Source: Candidatus Symbiopectobacterium sp. NZEC151
Lineage (GTDB): Bacteria > Pseudomonadota > Gammaproteobacteria > Enterobacterales > Enterobacteriaceae
Assembly: GCF_025962655.1 (NCBI RefSeq)
Contig: NZ_JAGFPE010000003.1
Span: 434,001 to 498,000, forward strand
Reading direction: 5' to 3'
Length of the DNA stretch: 64,000 bases
Part shown: piece by piece, positions 1 through 10,134 of the stretch
How the letters are laid out: every line of letters starts with the position of its first letter
Position numbering within the stretch: position 1 is the stretch's first letter
Program-made: the position numbers and the translations under genes
Notes under the pieces: model-generated
Told to the model about the DNA's origin: nothing
What the model saw: the letters and a program-made list of their open reading frames with translations, nothing else
Databases searched by the model: none

Positions 1-253
1 CGCCGCCAAATCCGTCCGCCAGCAGCGCGCTGACTGGCTGATTGGTGCCGTGCAGCAGCAGCACCGCAGGCTTACTGCGGTCACCCAACGTGTAGTAGTG
101 CAGACGGAGGTCATTACGCGTTTCACCGGTATGAAAACGAAACTCGGCAGGCCGCCAATCGCCTTCCTGAGGCTGTAAGGGTTGTGCATAAGCGAGGGGA
201 GATAAAAACAGTAAAAACAGGCTAATCCAGCCTGACAACATGCGATGGGCCAT
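1..253 (-). CDS. Secreted alpha/beta-fold hydrolase, C-terminus cut off by window edge
   Basis: Only the first 84 residues lie in the window. The start is an ATG at 253, followed by a hydrophobic signal peptide ending near an Ala-Tyr-Ala cleavage motif. After it come a Leu-His-Tyr-Tyr-Thr-Leu-Gly strand and an LLLHGTNQ motif, typical of the oxyanion-hole loop of alpha/beta hydrolases of the MetX-like/general esterase type. The catalytic residues would lie beyond the window, so substrate and exact family cannot be given. An in-frame ATG at 265 is an alternative start. The gene is divergent from the GNAT gene at 634. Confidence 0.6.
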   Translation of the reverse strand, partial: MAHRMLSGWISLFLLFLSPLAYAQPLQPQEGDWRPAEFRFHTGETRNDLRLHYYTLGDRSKPAVLLLHGTNQPVSALLADGFGG

Positions 254-633
254 ACTACTCGTCATCCATAAGGGTAAATGGATTTCAATAATAATGTGTC
301 CCAGGTCACATCCCAATATCGATCGCAGGCTAACCATTAAATAACAATAATATATTGTCATAAGGTAAATTTCTGGCGCATCCTACATAATCAGATAACA
401 ATCATAATGTTATGATTGAATAACGTGCAAAACGGCCATACCCGTACAATAACTGTGCCTAATCCATTAGACAAGAAAAAATGCGCGGACAAAAAATCAA
501 CGCAGAGAATTGGATCATGGTGAGGCTGCGCATGGCCAATGCCCGTTAACCCGGTATTGCACAAAAACCCTGTTCAATGGTATTACAGCGTAAGAAAATA
601 TCATCGTCTCCTATCAGTATAAGAGTAAGCACC
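254..633. other. AT-rich divergent intergenic region
   Basis: This gap of about 380 bases separates the divergent hydrolase and GNAT genes. It is AT-rich and contains one perfect inverted repeat (399-418, listed separately) and a looser one around ACAATAATATATTGT near 347-361. No small open reading frame with a convincing ribosome site and no recognised RNA was seen. Confidence 0.5.
399..418. promoter_or_regulatory. 20-bp perfect inverted repeat, candidate operator
   Basis: The site reads CAATCATAA-TG-TTATGATTG, two perfect 9-base arms around a 2-base centre. It lies between two divergent genes, 145 bases upstream of the 253 start and 216 bases upstream of the 634 start. The shape suits a dimeric repressor or activator. 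It has no T-tail, so it is unlikely to be a terminator. The cognate regulator is unknown. Confidence 0.4.
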
Positions 634-1137
634 ATGACAACCGCCCTTCCCCTTTCTCTGCGGATGCGCCCCATTACCGCACAGGACAACGCTGCCATCG
701 CGGCAGTGATCCGCCATGTTTCTGCGGAATTTGGCCTGACGGCAGATAAGGGATATACGGTCTCTGACCCCAATTTAGACAACCTGTTTCAGTTGTATAA
801 CCACCCAAACAGCGCCTACTGGGTCATTGAGTACGAAGGAGAAGTGGTCGGCGGCGGCGGTGTCGCGCCCTTGCAGGAGGGAGAAGCTGACGTGTGTGAA
901 CTGCAAAAGATGTACTTTTTGCCGGTATTACGTGGCAAGGGACTGGCGCGCCAATTGGCGCTGCAAGCGCTCGATTTCGCCCGCCAGAAGGGATTCCGAC
1001 GCTGCTATCTGGAAACCACCAGCACATTGACGCAGGCGATTGCGCTGTATCGCAAACTGGGGTTTGAACACATTCCGCACGCGATGGGCAACACCGGCCA
1101 CGGTGACTGTGAAGTCACCATGCTAAAACAGCTCTAA
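634..1137 (+). CDS. GNAT family N-acetyltransferase (YjgM-like)
   Basis: This 167-residue protein has a single GNAT fold. Seen: an N-terminal strand with RMRPIT, a central [10 protein letters not shown] strand, a V-E-L-type acetyl-CoA strand ([18 protein letters not shown]) with an R-G-K-G-L-A pyrophosphate loop, and a C-terminal [10 protein letters not shown] motif. The ATG at 634 follows the purine-rich AAGAGTAAG; the upstream in-frame TTG at 577 lacks a ribosome site. In E. coli, yjgM sits beside rraB and argI, the same neighbourhood as here, which supports a YjgM orthologue. The natural substrate is not established. Confidence 0.8.
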   Translation: MTTALPLSLRMRPITAQDNAAIAAVIRHVSAEFGLTADKGYTVSDPNLDNLFQLYNHPNSAYWVIEYEGEVVGGGGVAPLQEGEADVCELQKMYFLPVLRGKGLARQLALQALDFARQKGFRRCYLETTSTLTQAIALYRKLGFEHIPHAMGNTGHGDCEVTMLKQL

Positions 1138-1140
1138 AGC

Positions 1141-1168
1141 GGCGTGCCGAAGTTCACTTCGGCACGCC
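1141..1168. terminator. Convergent hairpin between GNAT gene and rraB
   Basis: Two perfect 13-base arms (GGCGTGCCGAAGT and its complement) are separated by two bases, three bases after the GNAT stop codon and 18 bases from the rraB stop codon. There is no strong T-run on either side. It is best read as a bidirectional hairpin protecting both convergent transcripts. Confidence 0.6.
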
Positions 1169-1186
1169 CGTGATACCAGAGAGGGA

Positions 1187-1621
1187 TTAATGACGTTTGC
1201 CGTCATCGTCCTCATCATAGAAATCGTCGTCTTCGCCTTCTTCGCCTTCTTCACCCTCTTCGCCATCCGGATCCTCGAAGTAGGTGCCCCAACCGTCGTA
1301 ATTGACGTTGTGACGTGCAGCCAGCTCGATTAACTGTTCTACCTGCTCATCGATCAGCTCGGCATTGAGCGCCATTTCGCTAATGGCATCACAACACATC
1401 AGCAGTTTGCCCTCTTCCACTTCCAGTTCTTCCGCATCCGTCACTTCGTAGCCCATTTTAAAGGCATCAACAGCGACCTTTTCCAACGCGTCAAAGTTTT
1501 CCGCCGAAAAGTGGTGTTCGATGGTGTACAGTGCGTCCGGATCGCTGCCATCATCCAGCAGTTCTTCGATAATCAGGCGCGTTTCTTCCCGTTGTTCGTC
1601 CAGTAAATCGCGGTTTGCCAT
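1187..1621 (-). CDS. rraB: Regulator of RNase E activity B
   Basis: RraB binds RNase E, in E. coli on its C-terminal scaffold region, and changes degradosome composition and mRNA decay. The 144-residue protein begins [15 protein letters not shown] and ends in a long Glu/Asp-rich tail (about residues 118-141), both hallmarks of RraB (formerly YjgD). The position next to argI matches E. coli. It is transcribed alone, divergent from argI and convergent with the GNAT gene. The acidic tail is built from near-repeated GEEGEE units, which could vary in length between strains. Confidence 0.93.
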   Translation of the reverse strand: MANRDLLDEQREETRLIIEELLDDGSDPDALYTIEHHFSAENFDALEKVAVDAFKMGYEVTDAEELEVEEGKLLMCCDAISEMALNAELIDEQVEQLIELAARHNVNYDGWGTYFEDPDGEEGEEGEEGEDDDFYDEDDDGKRH

Positions 1622-1695
1622 GTGTCTGTCCCCCGTTAATCTCTACGTTATTACCGTATTCTCCCACACCCCCGACGCCCTCTCCACCATAAAGT

Positions 1696-1750
1696 TTGAC
1701 GTCGCCCCTTGAAATTGAATAATTACACATATAAAGTGAATTTTAATTCA
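1696..1750 (+). promoter_or_regulatory. argI promoter with tandem ARG boxes
   Basis: A -35-like TTGACG (1696-1701) is followed by AT-rich sequence holding two ArgR half-site palindromes: TGAATAATTACACA (1716-1729) and the perfect TGAATTTTAATTCA (1737-1750). Their centres are 21 bases apart, the spacing known for two 18-bp ARG boxes separated by 3 bp bound by one ArgR hexamer. They overlap the likely -10 region, so arginine-dependent repression is expected. Confidence 0.85.
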
Positions 1751-1784
1751 ACCAACAGCGTTGAGCCACATGGAGATAACTACA

Positions 1785-2792
1785 ATGAACTCGTTTCACC
1801 AGCGTCACTTCTTAAGATTAATGGATTTTTCCCCCGCTGAGATCGGCGTACTGTTAACCTTATCTGCCCAACTGAAAGCCGGCAAAAAGAACGGCACCGA
1901 AAAACGCTACCTGCAAAATAAAAACATCGCACTCATCTTCGAAAAAGATTCGACCCGTACTCGTTGCTCTTTCGAAGTTGCTGCATACGATCAGGGAGCG
2001 CGCGTCACGTATCTCGGCCCAAGCGGCAGCCAGATCGGTCATAAAGAGTCAATGAAGGATACCGCCCGCGTGCTGGGCAGAATTTATGACGGCATCCAAT
2101 ACCGTGGTTACGGCCAGGCGCTGGTGGAAACGCTGGCCGAGTACGCCGGTGTTCCGGTATGGAACGGGCTGACAAACGAGTTTCACCCGACACAACTGCT
2201 GGCGGATTTACTGACCATGCAGGAGCATCTGCCTGAGCGCGCCTTTAGCGACATGACGCTGGTCTACGCGGGCGATGCGCGCAACAACATGGGCAACACC
2301 ATGCTGGAAGCCGCTGCGTTAACCGGTTTGGATCTGCGGCTGGTCGCGCCCAAAGCCTGCTGGCCCGATGCCAATCTGGTGGCCGAGTGCCGCGCTGCTG
2401 CCGAGATGACCGGCGGAAAAATCACGCTGACGGAAGATATCGCCGCAGGCGTGGCCGGTGCGGATTTCATCTACACCGACGTGTGGGTTTCCATGGGAGA
2501 AGCCAAAGAGGTGTGGCAGGAGCGGATTGCGCTGCTCAAACCCTATCAGGTCAATATGGCGATGCTCGCCGCCACCGGTAACCCGCAGGTGAAATTCTTG
2601 CACTGTCTGCCCGCGTTCCATGACGATCACACCACCATCGGCAAGCAAATGGCCGAGCAGTACGGTTTGCACGGCGGCATGGAAGTGACCGATGAGGTGT
2701 TTGAATCGGCACACAGCATTGTGTTCGATCAGGCAGAAAACCGCATGCACACCATCAAAGCGGTGATGGTTGCCACGCTCGGTCAGGAATAA
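1785..2792 (+). CDS. argI: Ornithine carbamoyltransferase
   Basis: The enzyme joins ornithine and carbamoyl phosphate to make citrulline in arginine biosynthesis in the cytoplasm. The ATG at 1785 follows TGGAGATAAC and gives 335 residues, the usual OTCase length; the longer in-frame TTG at 1761 is not supported. Seen: the carbamoyl-phosphate motif STRTR at residues 56-60, the FHPTQ motif, and the HCLP motif with its ornithine-binding Cys near residue 274. It is a single-gene unit behind tandem ARG boxes, with rraB divergent and a LacI-family gene convergent. Confidence 0.97.
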   Translation: MNSFHQRHFLRLMDFSPAEIGVLLTLSAQLKAGKKNGTEKRYLQNKNIALIFEKDSTRTRCSFEVAAYDQGARVTYLGPSGSQIGHKESMKDTARVLGRIYDGIQYRGYGQALVETLAEYAGVPVWNGLTNEFHPTQLLADLLTMQEHLPERAFSDMTLVYAGDARNNMGNTMLEAAALTGLDLRLVAPKACWPDANLVAECRAAAEMTGGKITLTEDIAAGVAGADFIYTDVWVSMGEAKEVWQERIALLKPYQVNMAMLAATGNPQVKFLHCLPAFHDDHTTIGKQMAEQYGLHGGMEVTDEVFESAHSIVFDQAENRMHTIKAVMVATLGQE

Positions 2793-2813
2793 GGGCCGCA
2801 CTCCGCGCCATGC

Positions 2814-3821
2814 TCAGCGCCTGGCGACGGAGTCTCGGATAACCAAACGTCCTTGATGTTGGCAAGGCGGGATCGGCATGGCATCGCCTTCTGACGCCGC
2901 CACCAGGCGACCAATCGCATCCTGAATCATGGCAGCAATCGGCACATGCACCGTGGTTAAGGCGGGAGAAAAGTAGCGCCCAATCAGCATGTCATCAAAC
3001 CCCGCCAACGACATATCCTGCGGCACCCGTTTTCCGGCATCGAGAAACACCTTGGCTGCGCCAATCGCCATATCATCATTGGCCGCCAGCACACAGGTGA
3101 CGTCCACATTGCGCGCCAACAGCGTTTGGGCGGCGCGATAGCCGCTTTCCGGCGTCCAGTCCCCTTCCAGACGTAGCGCCTCATCATGTGCGATGCCCGC
3201 CGCCTTTAACGTATCAAGGAACCCGGCAAGCCGCTGTTCACCTGACGGGGAACCGGGCAGCCCGGCAATAAAAGCGATGCGCCTATGCCCCTGATCGAGC
3301 AGATATTGCGTCATCAGTTGGCTGCTGTGGTAATGCTCGATATAGACCGCGTGATTTTGATGATGAGGCAGCTTACGGTTAATCACGATGATCGGCGTCT
3401 CATGCTGCTCGATCAGCGTTTCCAGCGCTTCTGCCGATAAGAATTTGGGATAGACAATAATGGCTTCACAACGCAGTGCCAGCAGCATGCCGATGGCATT
3501 GCGCTCGTCCTGCGCGCTGTTTTTACCATCCGCCAGAATCAGCTGGCGCTGATGCTTTTCACTGCATGACGCCGCCTGATAGGTCATTTCGGAAAAAAAC
3601 GGTCCCTGATACAGAGAGTTGGTGATCACCAAACCAATCGAGTTGGTTTTGCGGGTGGCGAGCTGGCGGGCCAGCAGGTTTGGACTGAATCCGGTTTCCT
3701 CGATGGCGCGAAACACGCGCTGCCGCATATCTTCACGTACCACGTTTTTGCCGTTAAGTACGCGAGATACCGTCGCTTTAGAGACGCCCGCCTTTTTCGC
3801 CACATCCTGTATCGTAACCAT
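2814..3821 (-). CDS. LacI/GalR-family transcriptional regulator (AscG-like)
   Basis: The 335-residue protein starts MVTIQDVAKKAGVSKATVSR, a classical LacI-family helix-turn-helix and hinge helix (residues 1-60), followed by a periplasmic-binding-protein-like effector domain. By eye it is closest to E. coli AscG, with shared blocks such as SPNLLARQLATRKT, QLILADGKNSAQDERNAI and LAANDDMAIGAAK. AscG normally controls a beta-glucoside operon, but no sugar operon lies beside this copy, so the target is probably elsewhere. A purine-rich AAGGAAGGAG lies just before its ATG. Confidence 0.85.
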   Translation of the reverse strand: MVTIQDVAKKAGVSKATVSRVLNGKNVVREDMRQRVFRAIEETGFSPNLLARQLATRKTNSIGLVITNSLYQGPFFSEMTYQAASCSEKHQRQLILADGKNSAQDERNAIGMLLALRCEAIIVYPKFLSAEALETLIEQHETPIIVINRKLPHHQNHAVYIEHYHSSQLMTQYLLDQGHRRIAFIAGLPGSPSGEQRLAGFLDTLKAAGIAHDEALRLEGDWTPESGYRAAQTLLARNVDVTCVLAANDDMAIGAAKVFLDAGKRVPQDMSLAGFDDMLIGRYFSPALTTVHVPIAAMIQDAIGRLVAASEGDAMPIPPCQHQGRLVIRDSVARR

Positions 3822-4055
3822 TTTTACTCCTTCCTTAGGGCGCGCGCAGTCACGGCGAGGCCATCATCAACTGTCAGTAAGGAGGCAGCACAACCGCGCT
3901 CCCCTCATTACGCGATAAGCACAAACCGCGGCATCACTGAACGGGACGATATTTATATAGGTGATTATGGATGAATATATGAAGGGGGATCAATTATCCC
4001 GATGACGCACCGTGCGCGGCACCGAACGTCCTCGGCGTCGCGCGCGGTAGCAAGA

Positions 4056-4556
<501 letters not shown>

Positions 4557-4714
4557 TTAGCGAACTTTATACTCCGCCATAGGCATTCTCGCTAGTCTAC
4601 AGTGGCAAAAGTGCTACCTATCCCCTTTATTTTCATTGGTCGAACGCGTAAGGTTTTCTCTAAGCAACCGATTGCCAATGCCTAAAAATGCGACTATTGC
4701 GCATAAATTAGCGC

Positions 4715-4742
4715 TTGAAATAGCAAATCTCGCGCGTATAAT
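4715..4742 (+). promoter_or_regulatory. pyrLBI promoter
   Basis: TTGAAA (4715-4720) and a perfect TATAAT (4737-4742) are separated by 16 bases. The promoter lies 25 bases upstream of the leader peptide ATG, giving a short leader as in the E. coli pyrBI operon, where UTP-sensitive reiterative initiation and attenuation act together. Confidence 0.8.
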
Positions 4743-4767
4743 GCGCCACAATTTGCCAGGAGGAACC

Positions 4768-4881
4768 ATGTGCGCTTGCCTCACCACATGCTGTATTTAT
4801 CACGCTGCTGACCCCTTTTTTCGTCAGCGCGCCGCCTCTTTTCCGGCAATCACCGATCGTTTAAAAAAAGCCCCTCGTTGA
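4768..4881 (+). CDS. pyrL: pyrBI operon leader peptide
   Basis: The 37-codon peptide starts with an ATG after a strong AGGAGG-type site (CCAGGAGGAACC). It is Cys- and Phe-rich at the start and ends RLKKAPR inside the attenuator hairpin. In E. coli, UTP scarcity stalls RNA polymerase in the U-rich part of the leader so the translating ribosome catches up and disrupts the terminator, allowing pyrBI expression. The T-run after the Asp-Pro codons fits this pause site. A longer in-frame reading from 4636 includes the promoter and is rejected. Confidence 0.88.
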   Translation: MCACLTTCCIYHAADPFFRQRAASFPAITDRLKKAPR

Positions 4882-4896
4882 AGGGGCTTTTTTTTG
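4869..4896 (+). terminator. pyrL attenuator (intrinsic terminator)
   Basis: AGCCCCT (4869-4875) pairs perfectly with AGGGGCT (4882-4888), followed by a run of T to 4896. The leader stop codon lies in the loop, so a ribosome translating to the end of pyrL blocks hairpin formation. This is the classical attenuator of the aspartate transcarbamylase operon. Confidence 0.93.
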
Positions 4897-4983
4897 CCTG
4901 TTATACCGGGCGAACCTCGTCGGCCGACAGCGGTAGGACGAGAGAAAAATGTTTCAGGGCTAACCGTTGGGAGAAAAGCAAAC

Positions 4984-6398
<1,415 letters not shown>

Positions 6399-6537
6399 GC
6401 CACTGTGCGGCGCTGGTTCATCAATACCATTGCCTGCGCCGCGCTTTTCTGAATAATGGTAAGCTGTCTCCCGCCCGGCGCAGGCCCGGTGGGAATTGTC
6501 CCGTCGAAAATAGCCATGTCGAAATCCAGGAGAAGCC

Positions 6538-6924
6538 ATGTCACGTAGCATCAGTACGGAACACGCCCCAGCCGCTATCGGCCCTTATGTACAAGGTGTC
6601 GATCTGGGCAGCATGATCATCACTTCCGGTCAGATTCCGGTAAACCCGAAAAGCGGCCTGATTGCCGAGGACATCGTCGCACAAACGCGCCAGTCTCTTG
6701 AAAACGTGCAGGCCATTGTGGAAGCGGCAGGCCTGAAAGTCGGCGACATCGTGAAAACTACGGTTTTTGTGAAAGACCTGCAAGACTTTGCCACCGTTAA
6801 CGCCACTTACGAAGCCTTCTTTACTCTGCATCAGGCTCCGTTCCCGGCGCGCTCCTGCGTAGAAGTGGCGCGTCTGCCGAAAGATGTGAAGATCGAAATC
6901 GAAGCCATCGCGGTACGCCGCTAA
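6538..6924 (+). CDS. ridA: RidA family reactive-intermediate deaminase
   Basis: RidA hydrolyses reactive enamine/imine products of pyridoxal-phosphate enzymes, such as 2-aminoacrylate, protecting amino acid metabolism. The 128-residue protein has the family features: AIGPYVQG at the N-terminus, SGQIPVNP, a conserved Arg in FPARSCVEVARLPKD and a terminal EIEAIAV strand. The ATG follows CAGGAGAAGCC. Its place just after pyrBI is common in enterobacteria, although 139 bases separate them and it probably has its own promoter. Confidence 0.94.
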   Translation: MSRSISTEHAPAAIGPYVQGVDLGSMIITSGQIPVNPKSGLIAEDIVAQTRQSLENVQAIVEAAGLKVGDIVKTTVFVKDLQDFATVNATYEAFFTLHQAPFPARSCVEVARLPKDVKIEIEAIAVRR

Positions 6925-6993
6925 GCGCAAGCGCTGTAGCACGGGGTAACATCGTTGCCCCTTGAGATTGCTAACAAAGCCACTTTACTTTTC

Positions 6994-7075
6994 GTCATCC
7001 TCGGCGTAAGCCGGGGATCTCTGGCAGAAGGAACACGTTTACTCTGTAGGAGATTCCCGCATGCGCGGGAATGAC
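6994..7075. repeat. Paired-hairpin intergenic repeat element (82 bp)
   Basis: Two hairpin-forming arms face each other. The left arm (6994-7020) begins GTCATCC and ends GGGGATCT. The right arm (7051-7075) is AGATTCCCGC-ATGC-type and ends GGGAATGAC, with a perfect ATTCCCGC/GCGGGAAT palindrome at 7053-7072. The outer ends are near-perfect complements of each other. This resembles REP/BIME-type or 'GTCATTCCCGC' dispersed repeats. It sits just downstream of ridA. Confidence 0.6.
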
Positions 7076-7271
7076 AGAGGTGGGTGTTATTGTTATTTCC
7101 CTACGTTTATTATGCTTTTTTGTTCGTAATTTGCCTTATGGCGCAGAGATAAAAAACTACTAATCAAATCAATACATTATTTTTATTTCGCTCAACGGCA
7201 TTGCACACCCTTTCTACGCTGCTCGAAATTCTTTGTTCCAGGTCAATAAATCGCGAATTTCTTTTCACCCA

Positions 7272-7318
7272 AAACTACATATAGTGTCTATCATAATTAC
7301 AGACACTACATGTAGTAC
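7272..7318 (+). promoter_or_regulatory. Tandem NrdR boxes of nrdDG
   Basis: Two 16-bp sites match the NrdR consensus (ACACTATATATAGTGT type): AAACTACATATAGTGT (7272-7287) and ACACTACATGTAGTAC (7303-7318). Their centres are 31 bases apart, about three helical turns, which is the known arrangement for NrdR, the ATP/dATP-sensing repressor of ribonucleotide reductase genes. Confidence 0.88.
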
Positions 7319-7327
7319 TTATCCACA
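7319..7327 (+). promoter_or_regulatory. Consensus DnaA box upstream of nrdD
   Basis: TTATCCACA is a perfect match to the DnaA box and directly abuts the second NrdR box. A one-mismatch copy on the other strand (TGTGGACAA) lies at about 7376-7384, just before the nrdD ribosome site. DnaA control is known for E. coli nrdAB; its use at an anaerobic nrdD promoter would be inferred here. Confidence 0.55.
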
Positions 7328-7399
7328 ATATCATCCACAACCCCCCGCAGCCCTTGTCCGCTGCGGATTCCGCTTGTGGACAACTCTGAGGAACGAACG

Positions 7400-9538
7400 T
7401 TGAAACCAGTAGTGATTAAACGGGACGGTTGCCAGGTGCCTTTTGATGAGATGCTCATCAAGCAGGCGGTCGAACGTGCTGCGCATGCGGCAGGAGTTGA
7501 TGATACAGATTACTGTGCAACCGTGGCCTGTGCGGTCGCTCAACAAATGCAAGGGAAAGCACGTGTCGATATCCGTGATATCCAGGACGCCGTCGAAAAC
7601 CTGCTGATGTCTGGCCAGTATAAACAGCTTGCACGTACCTACATTGAGTACCGTCACGATCGTGATGTCGCCCGCGAACAGCGTGGCCGTTTGAATCAGG
7701 AAATTCGCGGTCTGGTTGAACAGAGCAACATGGCCCTGCTCAACGAGAACGCCAACAAAGACAGTAAAGTGATCCCCACCCAGCGCGACCTGCTGGCCGG
7801 GATCGTTGCCAAGCACTATGCCAAGCAGCATATCCTGCCGCGCGACGTGGTGCTTGCCCATGAGCGCGGTGAAATTCACTACCACGATCTGGACTACTCC
7901 CCGTTCTTCCCGATGTTCAACTGTATGCTGATCGATCTGGAAGGCATGTTGACCAAAGGGTTCAAGATGGGTAATGCGGAGATTGAGCCGCCGAAATCCA
8001 TCTCAACCGCCACGGCCGTGACCGCCCAAATCATCGCGCAGGTCGCAAGCCACATTTACGGCGGCACCACCATTAACCGTATCGATGAGATTCTGGCACC
8101 GTTCGTTACCGCCAGCCATAAAAAGCACCGGGAAACCGCCGATGAGTGGCACATTCCCGATGCAGACGCCTATGCGCTGTCTCGTACCGAAAAAGAGTGC
8201 TACGACGCTTTCCAGTCGCTGGAATATGAAGTCAATACGCTGCACACCGCCAATGGTCAAACGCCGTTTGTCACCTTTGGTTTCGGCCTAGGTATCAGTT
8301 GGGAATCGCGCCTGATTCAGCAGTCCATCCTGCGCAACCGCATTGCCGGCCTGGGCAAAAACCGTAAAACCGCGGTGTTCCCCAAACTGGTGTTTGCTAT
8401 CCGCGACGGTGTCAATCACAAGGCTGCCGATCCGAACTATGACATCAAGCAACTGGCACTGGATTGCGCCAGCAAGCGGATGTACCCGGATATCCTCAAC
8501 TACGATCAGGTGGTTAAGGTTACCGGCTCGTTTAAAACGCCAATGGGCTGCCGCAGCTTCCTCGGGGTGTATGAGGAAGAGGGCAAGCAGATCCACGATG
8601 GCCGTAACAACCTCGGGGTAATCAGCCTCAACCTGCCACGCATCGCGCTGGAGGCCGAGCACAACGAAGAGCGCTTCTGGAACCTGCTGGATAATCGTCT
8701 GCAACTGGCGAAAAAAGCGCTGATGACGCGTATCGCTCGTTTGGAAAACGTCAAAGCTCGCGTTGCACCGATCCTGTATATGGAAGGAGCCTGCGGCGTA
8801 CGTCTGAAAGCGGACGACAACGTCGCTGAAATCTTCAAAAACGGCCGGGCGTCTATTTCACTGGGCTATATCGGGGTTCATGAAACCGTTAACGCCCTGT
8901 TCGGCAACCAGACACACGTGTTCGACAATGAACAACTGCGTGAAAAGGCGGTCGCCATCGTCGCGCGCCTGAAAGCGGCAACCGAGCAGTGGAAAGAGGA
9001 AACGGGTTACGGTTTCAGCCTTTACAGTACGCCGAGTGAAAACCTGTGTGACCGTTTCTGCCGTATCGACACCGCTGAATTTGGCGTGGTACCGGGCGTA
9101 ACGGATAAAGGTTACTACACCAACAGCTTCCACCTGGACGTGGAGAAGAAGGTGAATCCTTACCAGAAGATCGATTTTGAGATGCCCTACCCGCCGCTGG
9201 CAAACGGGGGCTTCATTTGCTACGGCGAGTACCCGAACCTGCAACATAACCTCAAAGCGCTGGAAGACGTCTGGGATTACAGCTACAGCCGTGTGCCCTA
9301 TTACGGCACCAATACGCCGATCGATGAGTGTTACGAGTGCGGCTTCACCGGTGAGTTTGAGTGCACCAGCAAAGGCTTTACCTGTCCGAAATGCGGCAAT
9401 CACGACTCCGCGCGCGTATCCGTGACGCGCCGGGTGTGCGGCTATCTGGGCAGCCCGGATGCACGTCCGTTCAACGCCGGGAAGCAGGAAGAGGTTAAAC
9501 GCCGGATCAAGCACCTCGGCAATGGTCAACTGGGCTAA
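7400..9538 (+). CDS. nrdD: Anaerobic ribonucleoside-triphosphate reductase
   Basis: NrdD reduces ribonucleoside triphosphates to deoxyribonucleotides without oxygen, using a glycyl radical. The chosen start is TTG at 7400, preceded by GAGGA seven bases upstream; it gives 712 residues, the E. coli length, starting MKPVVIKRDGCQVPF (an ATP-cone domain). A GTG at 7376 would add eight unsupported residues. Seen: the long catalytic barrel, a C-terminal zinc site (CYEC...CPKC), and the glycyl-radical segment RVCGYLGSPDARPF about 30 residues from the end. It is followed by its activase gene. Confidence 0.97.
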   Translation: MKPVVIKRDGCQVPFDEMLIKQAVERAAHAAGVDDTDYCATVACAVAQQMQGKARVDIRDIQDAVENLLMSGQYKQLARTYIEYRHDRDVAREQRGRLNQEIRGLVEQSNMALLNENANKDSKVIPTQRDLLAGIVAKHYAKQHILPRDVVLAHERGEIHYHDLDYSPFFPMFNCMLIDLEGMLTKGFKMGNAEIEPPKSISTATAVTAQIIAQVASHIYGGTTINRIDEILAPFVTASHKKHRETADEWHIPDADAYALSRTEKECYDAFQSLEYEVNTLHTANGQTPFVTFGFGLGISWESRLIQQSILRNRIAGLGKNRKTAVFPKLVFAIRDGVNHKAADPNYDIKQLALDCASKRMYPDILNYDQVVKVTGSFKTPMGCRSFLGVYEEEGKQIHDGRNNLGVISLNLPRIALEAEHNEERFWNLLDNRLQLAKKALMTRIARLENVKARVAPILYMEGACGVRLKADDNVAEIFKNGRASISLGYIGVHETVNALFGNQTHVFDNEQLREKAVAIVARLKAATEQWKEETGYGFSLYSTPSENLCDRFCRIDTAEFGVVPGVTDKGYYTNSFHLDVEKKVNPYQKIDFEMPYPPLANGGFICYGEYPNLQHNLKALEDVWDYSYSRVPYYGTNTPIDECYECGFTGEFECTSKGFTCPKCGNHDSARVSVTRRVCGYLGSPDARPFNAGKQEEVKRRIKHLGNGQLG

Positions 9539-9559
9539 CCAGCCCACGCCGTGCCTGAC

Positions 9560-9612
9560 GGCCGCAGGGATGCGGCCAGCTTTGCACGTTTACCGGCGTC
9601 AACGGACGCCGG
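9560..9612. other. Two adjacent perfect hairpins in the nrdD-nrdG spacer
   Basis: GGCCGCA-GGGA-TGCGGCC (9560-9577) and CCGGCGTC-AACG-GACGCCGG (9593-9612) are two perfect stem-loops in the 120-base gap between nrdD and nrdG. Neither has a T-tail, so full termination is unlikely. They may stabilise the nrdD message or lower nrdG expression relative to nrdD. Confidence 0.5.
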
Positions 9613-9658
9613 ATCTCGTCTATTCAACAAACCATTACCCAGCAAACAATGCCATACC

Positions 9659-10123
9659 ATGAATTATCATCAGTATTACCCGGTTGACGTGGTCAACGGG
9701 CCCGGCACGCGCTGTACGCTGTTTGTTTCCGGTTGCGTGCATCAATGCCCAGGTTGCTACAACAAAAGCACCTGGCGGCTCAATTCCGGCCAGCTGTTTA
9801 CTCAGGCGCTGGAAGACCAGATCATTGCCGATTTACAGGATACGCAGATTCCGCGCCAGGGCTTGACGCTTTCCGGTGGCGATCCGCTCCATCCGCAAAA
9901 CGTACCGGACGTGCTGCGCCTGGTGGAGCGCATTCGCGCCGAATGCCCCGGAAAAGATATCTGGATGTGGACCGGCTACCTGCTGGCTGAACTCACGCCC
10001 GAGCAACAACGGGTCGTGGCGCTCATCAACGTGTTGGTGGACGGAAAATTTGTACAGGATCTCAAGGATCCTGCGTTAATCTGGCGTGGCAGCAGCAATC
10101 AGGTCATCCACCGTTTGCGGTGA
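9659..10123 (+). CDS. nrdG: Anaerobic ribonucleotide reductase activating protein
   Basis: NrdG is a radical SAM enzyme that puts the glycyl radical on NrdD. The 154-residue protein (E. coli length) carries the CX3CX2C iron-sulfur motif in SGCVHQCPGCYN near residues 24-33 and the SGGDPL motif typical of SAM binding. The start ATG is at 9659; upstream readings in the same frame extend into the hairpin-containing spacer and are rejected. It is co-directional with nrdD, 120 bases downstream. Confidence 0.96.
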   Translation: MNYHQYYPVDVVNGPGTRCTLFVSGCVHQCPGCYNKSTWRLNSGQLFTQALEDQIIADLQDTQIPRQGLTLSGGDPLHPQNVPDVLRLVERIRAECPGKDIWMWTGYLLAELTPEQQRVVALINVLVDGKFVQDLKDPALIWRGSSNQVIHRLR

Positions 10124-10134
10124 CAGTCGCAGGC

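Noticed and set aside
4636..4881. 81-codon reading extending pyrL upstream
   Set aside because: It would include the TATAAT promoter; the 37-codon leader peptide from 4768 has the proper ribosome site and attenuator arrangement.
7233..7246. FNR-like site TTGTTCCAGGTCAA upstream of nrdD
   Set aside because: It matches eight of ten conserved bases but its position relative to a clear promoter is unknown; not strong enough to list as a feature.
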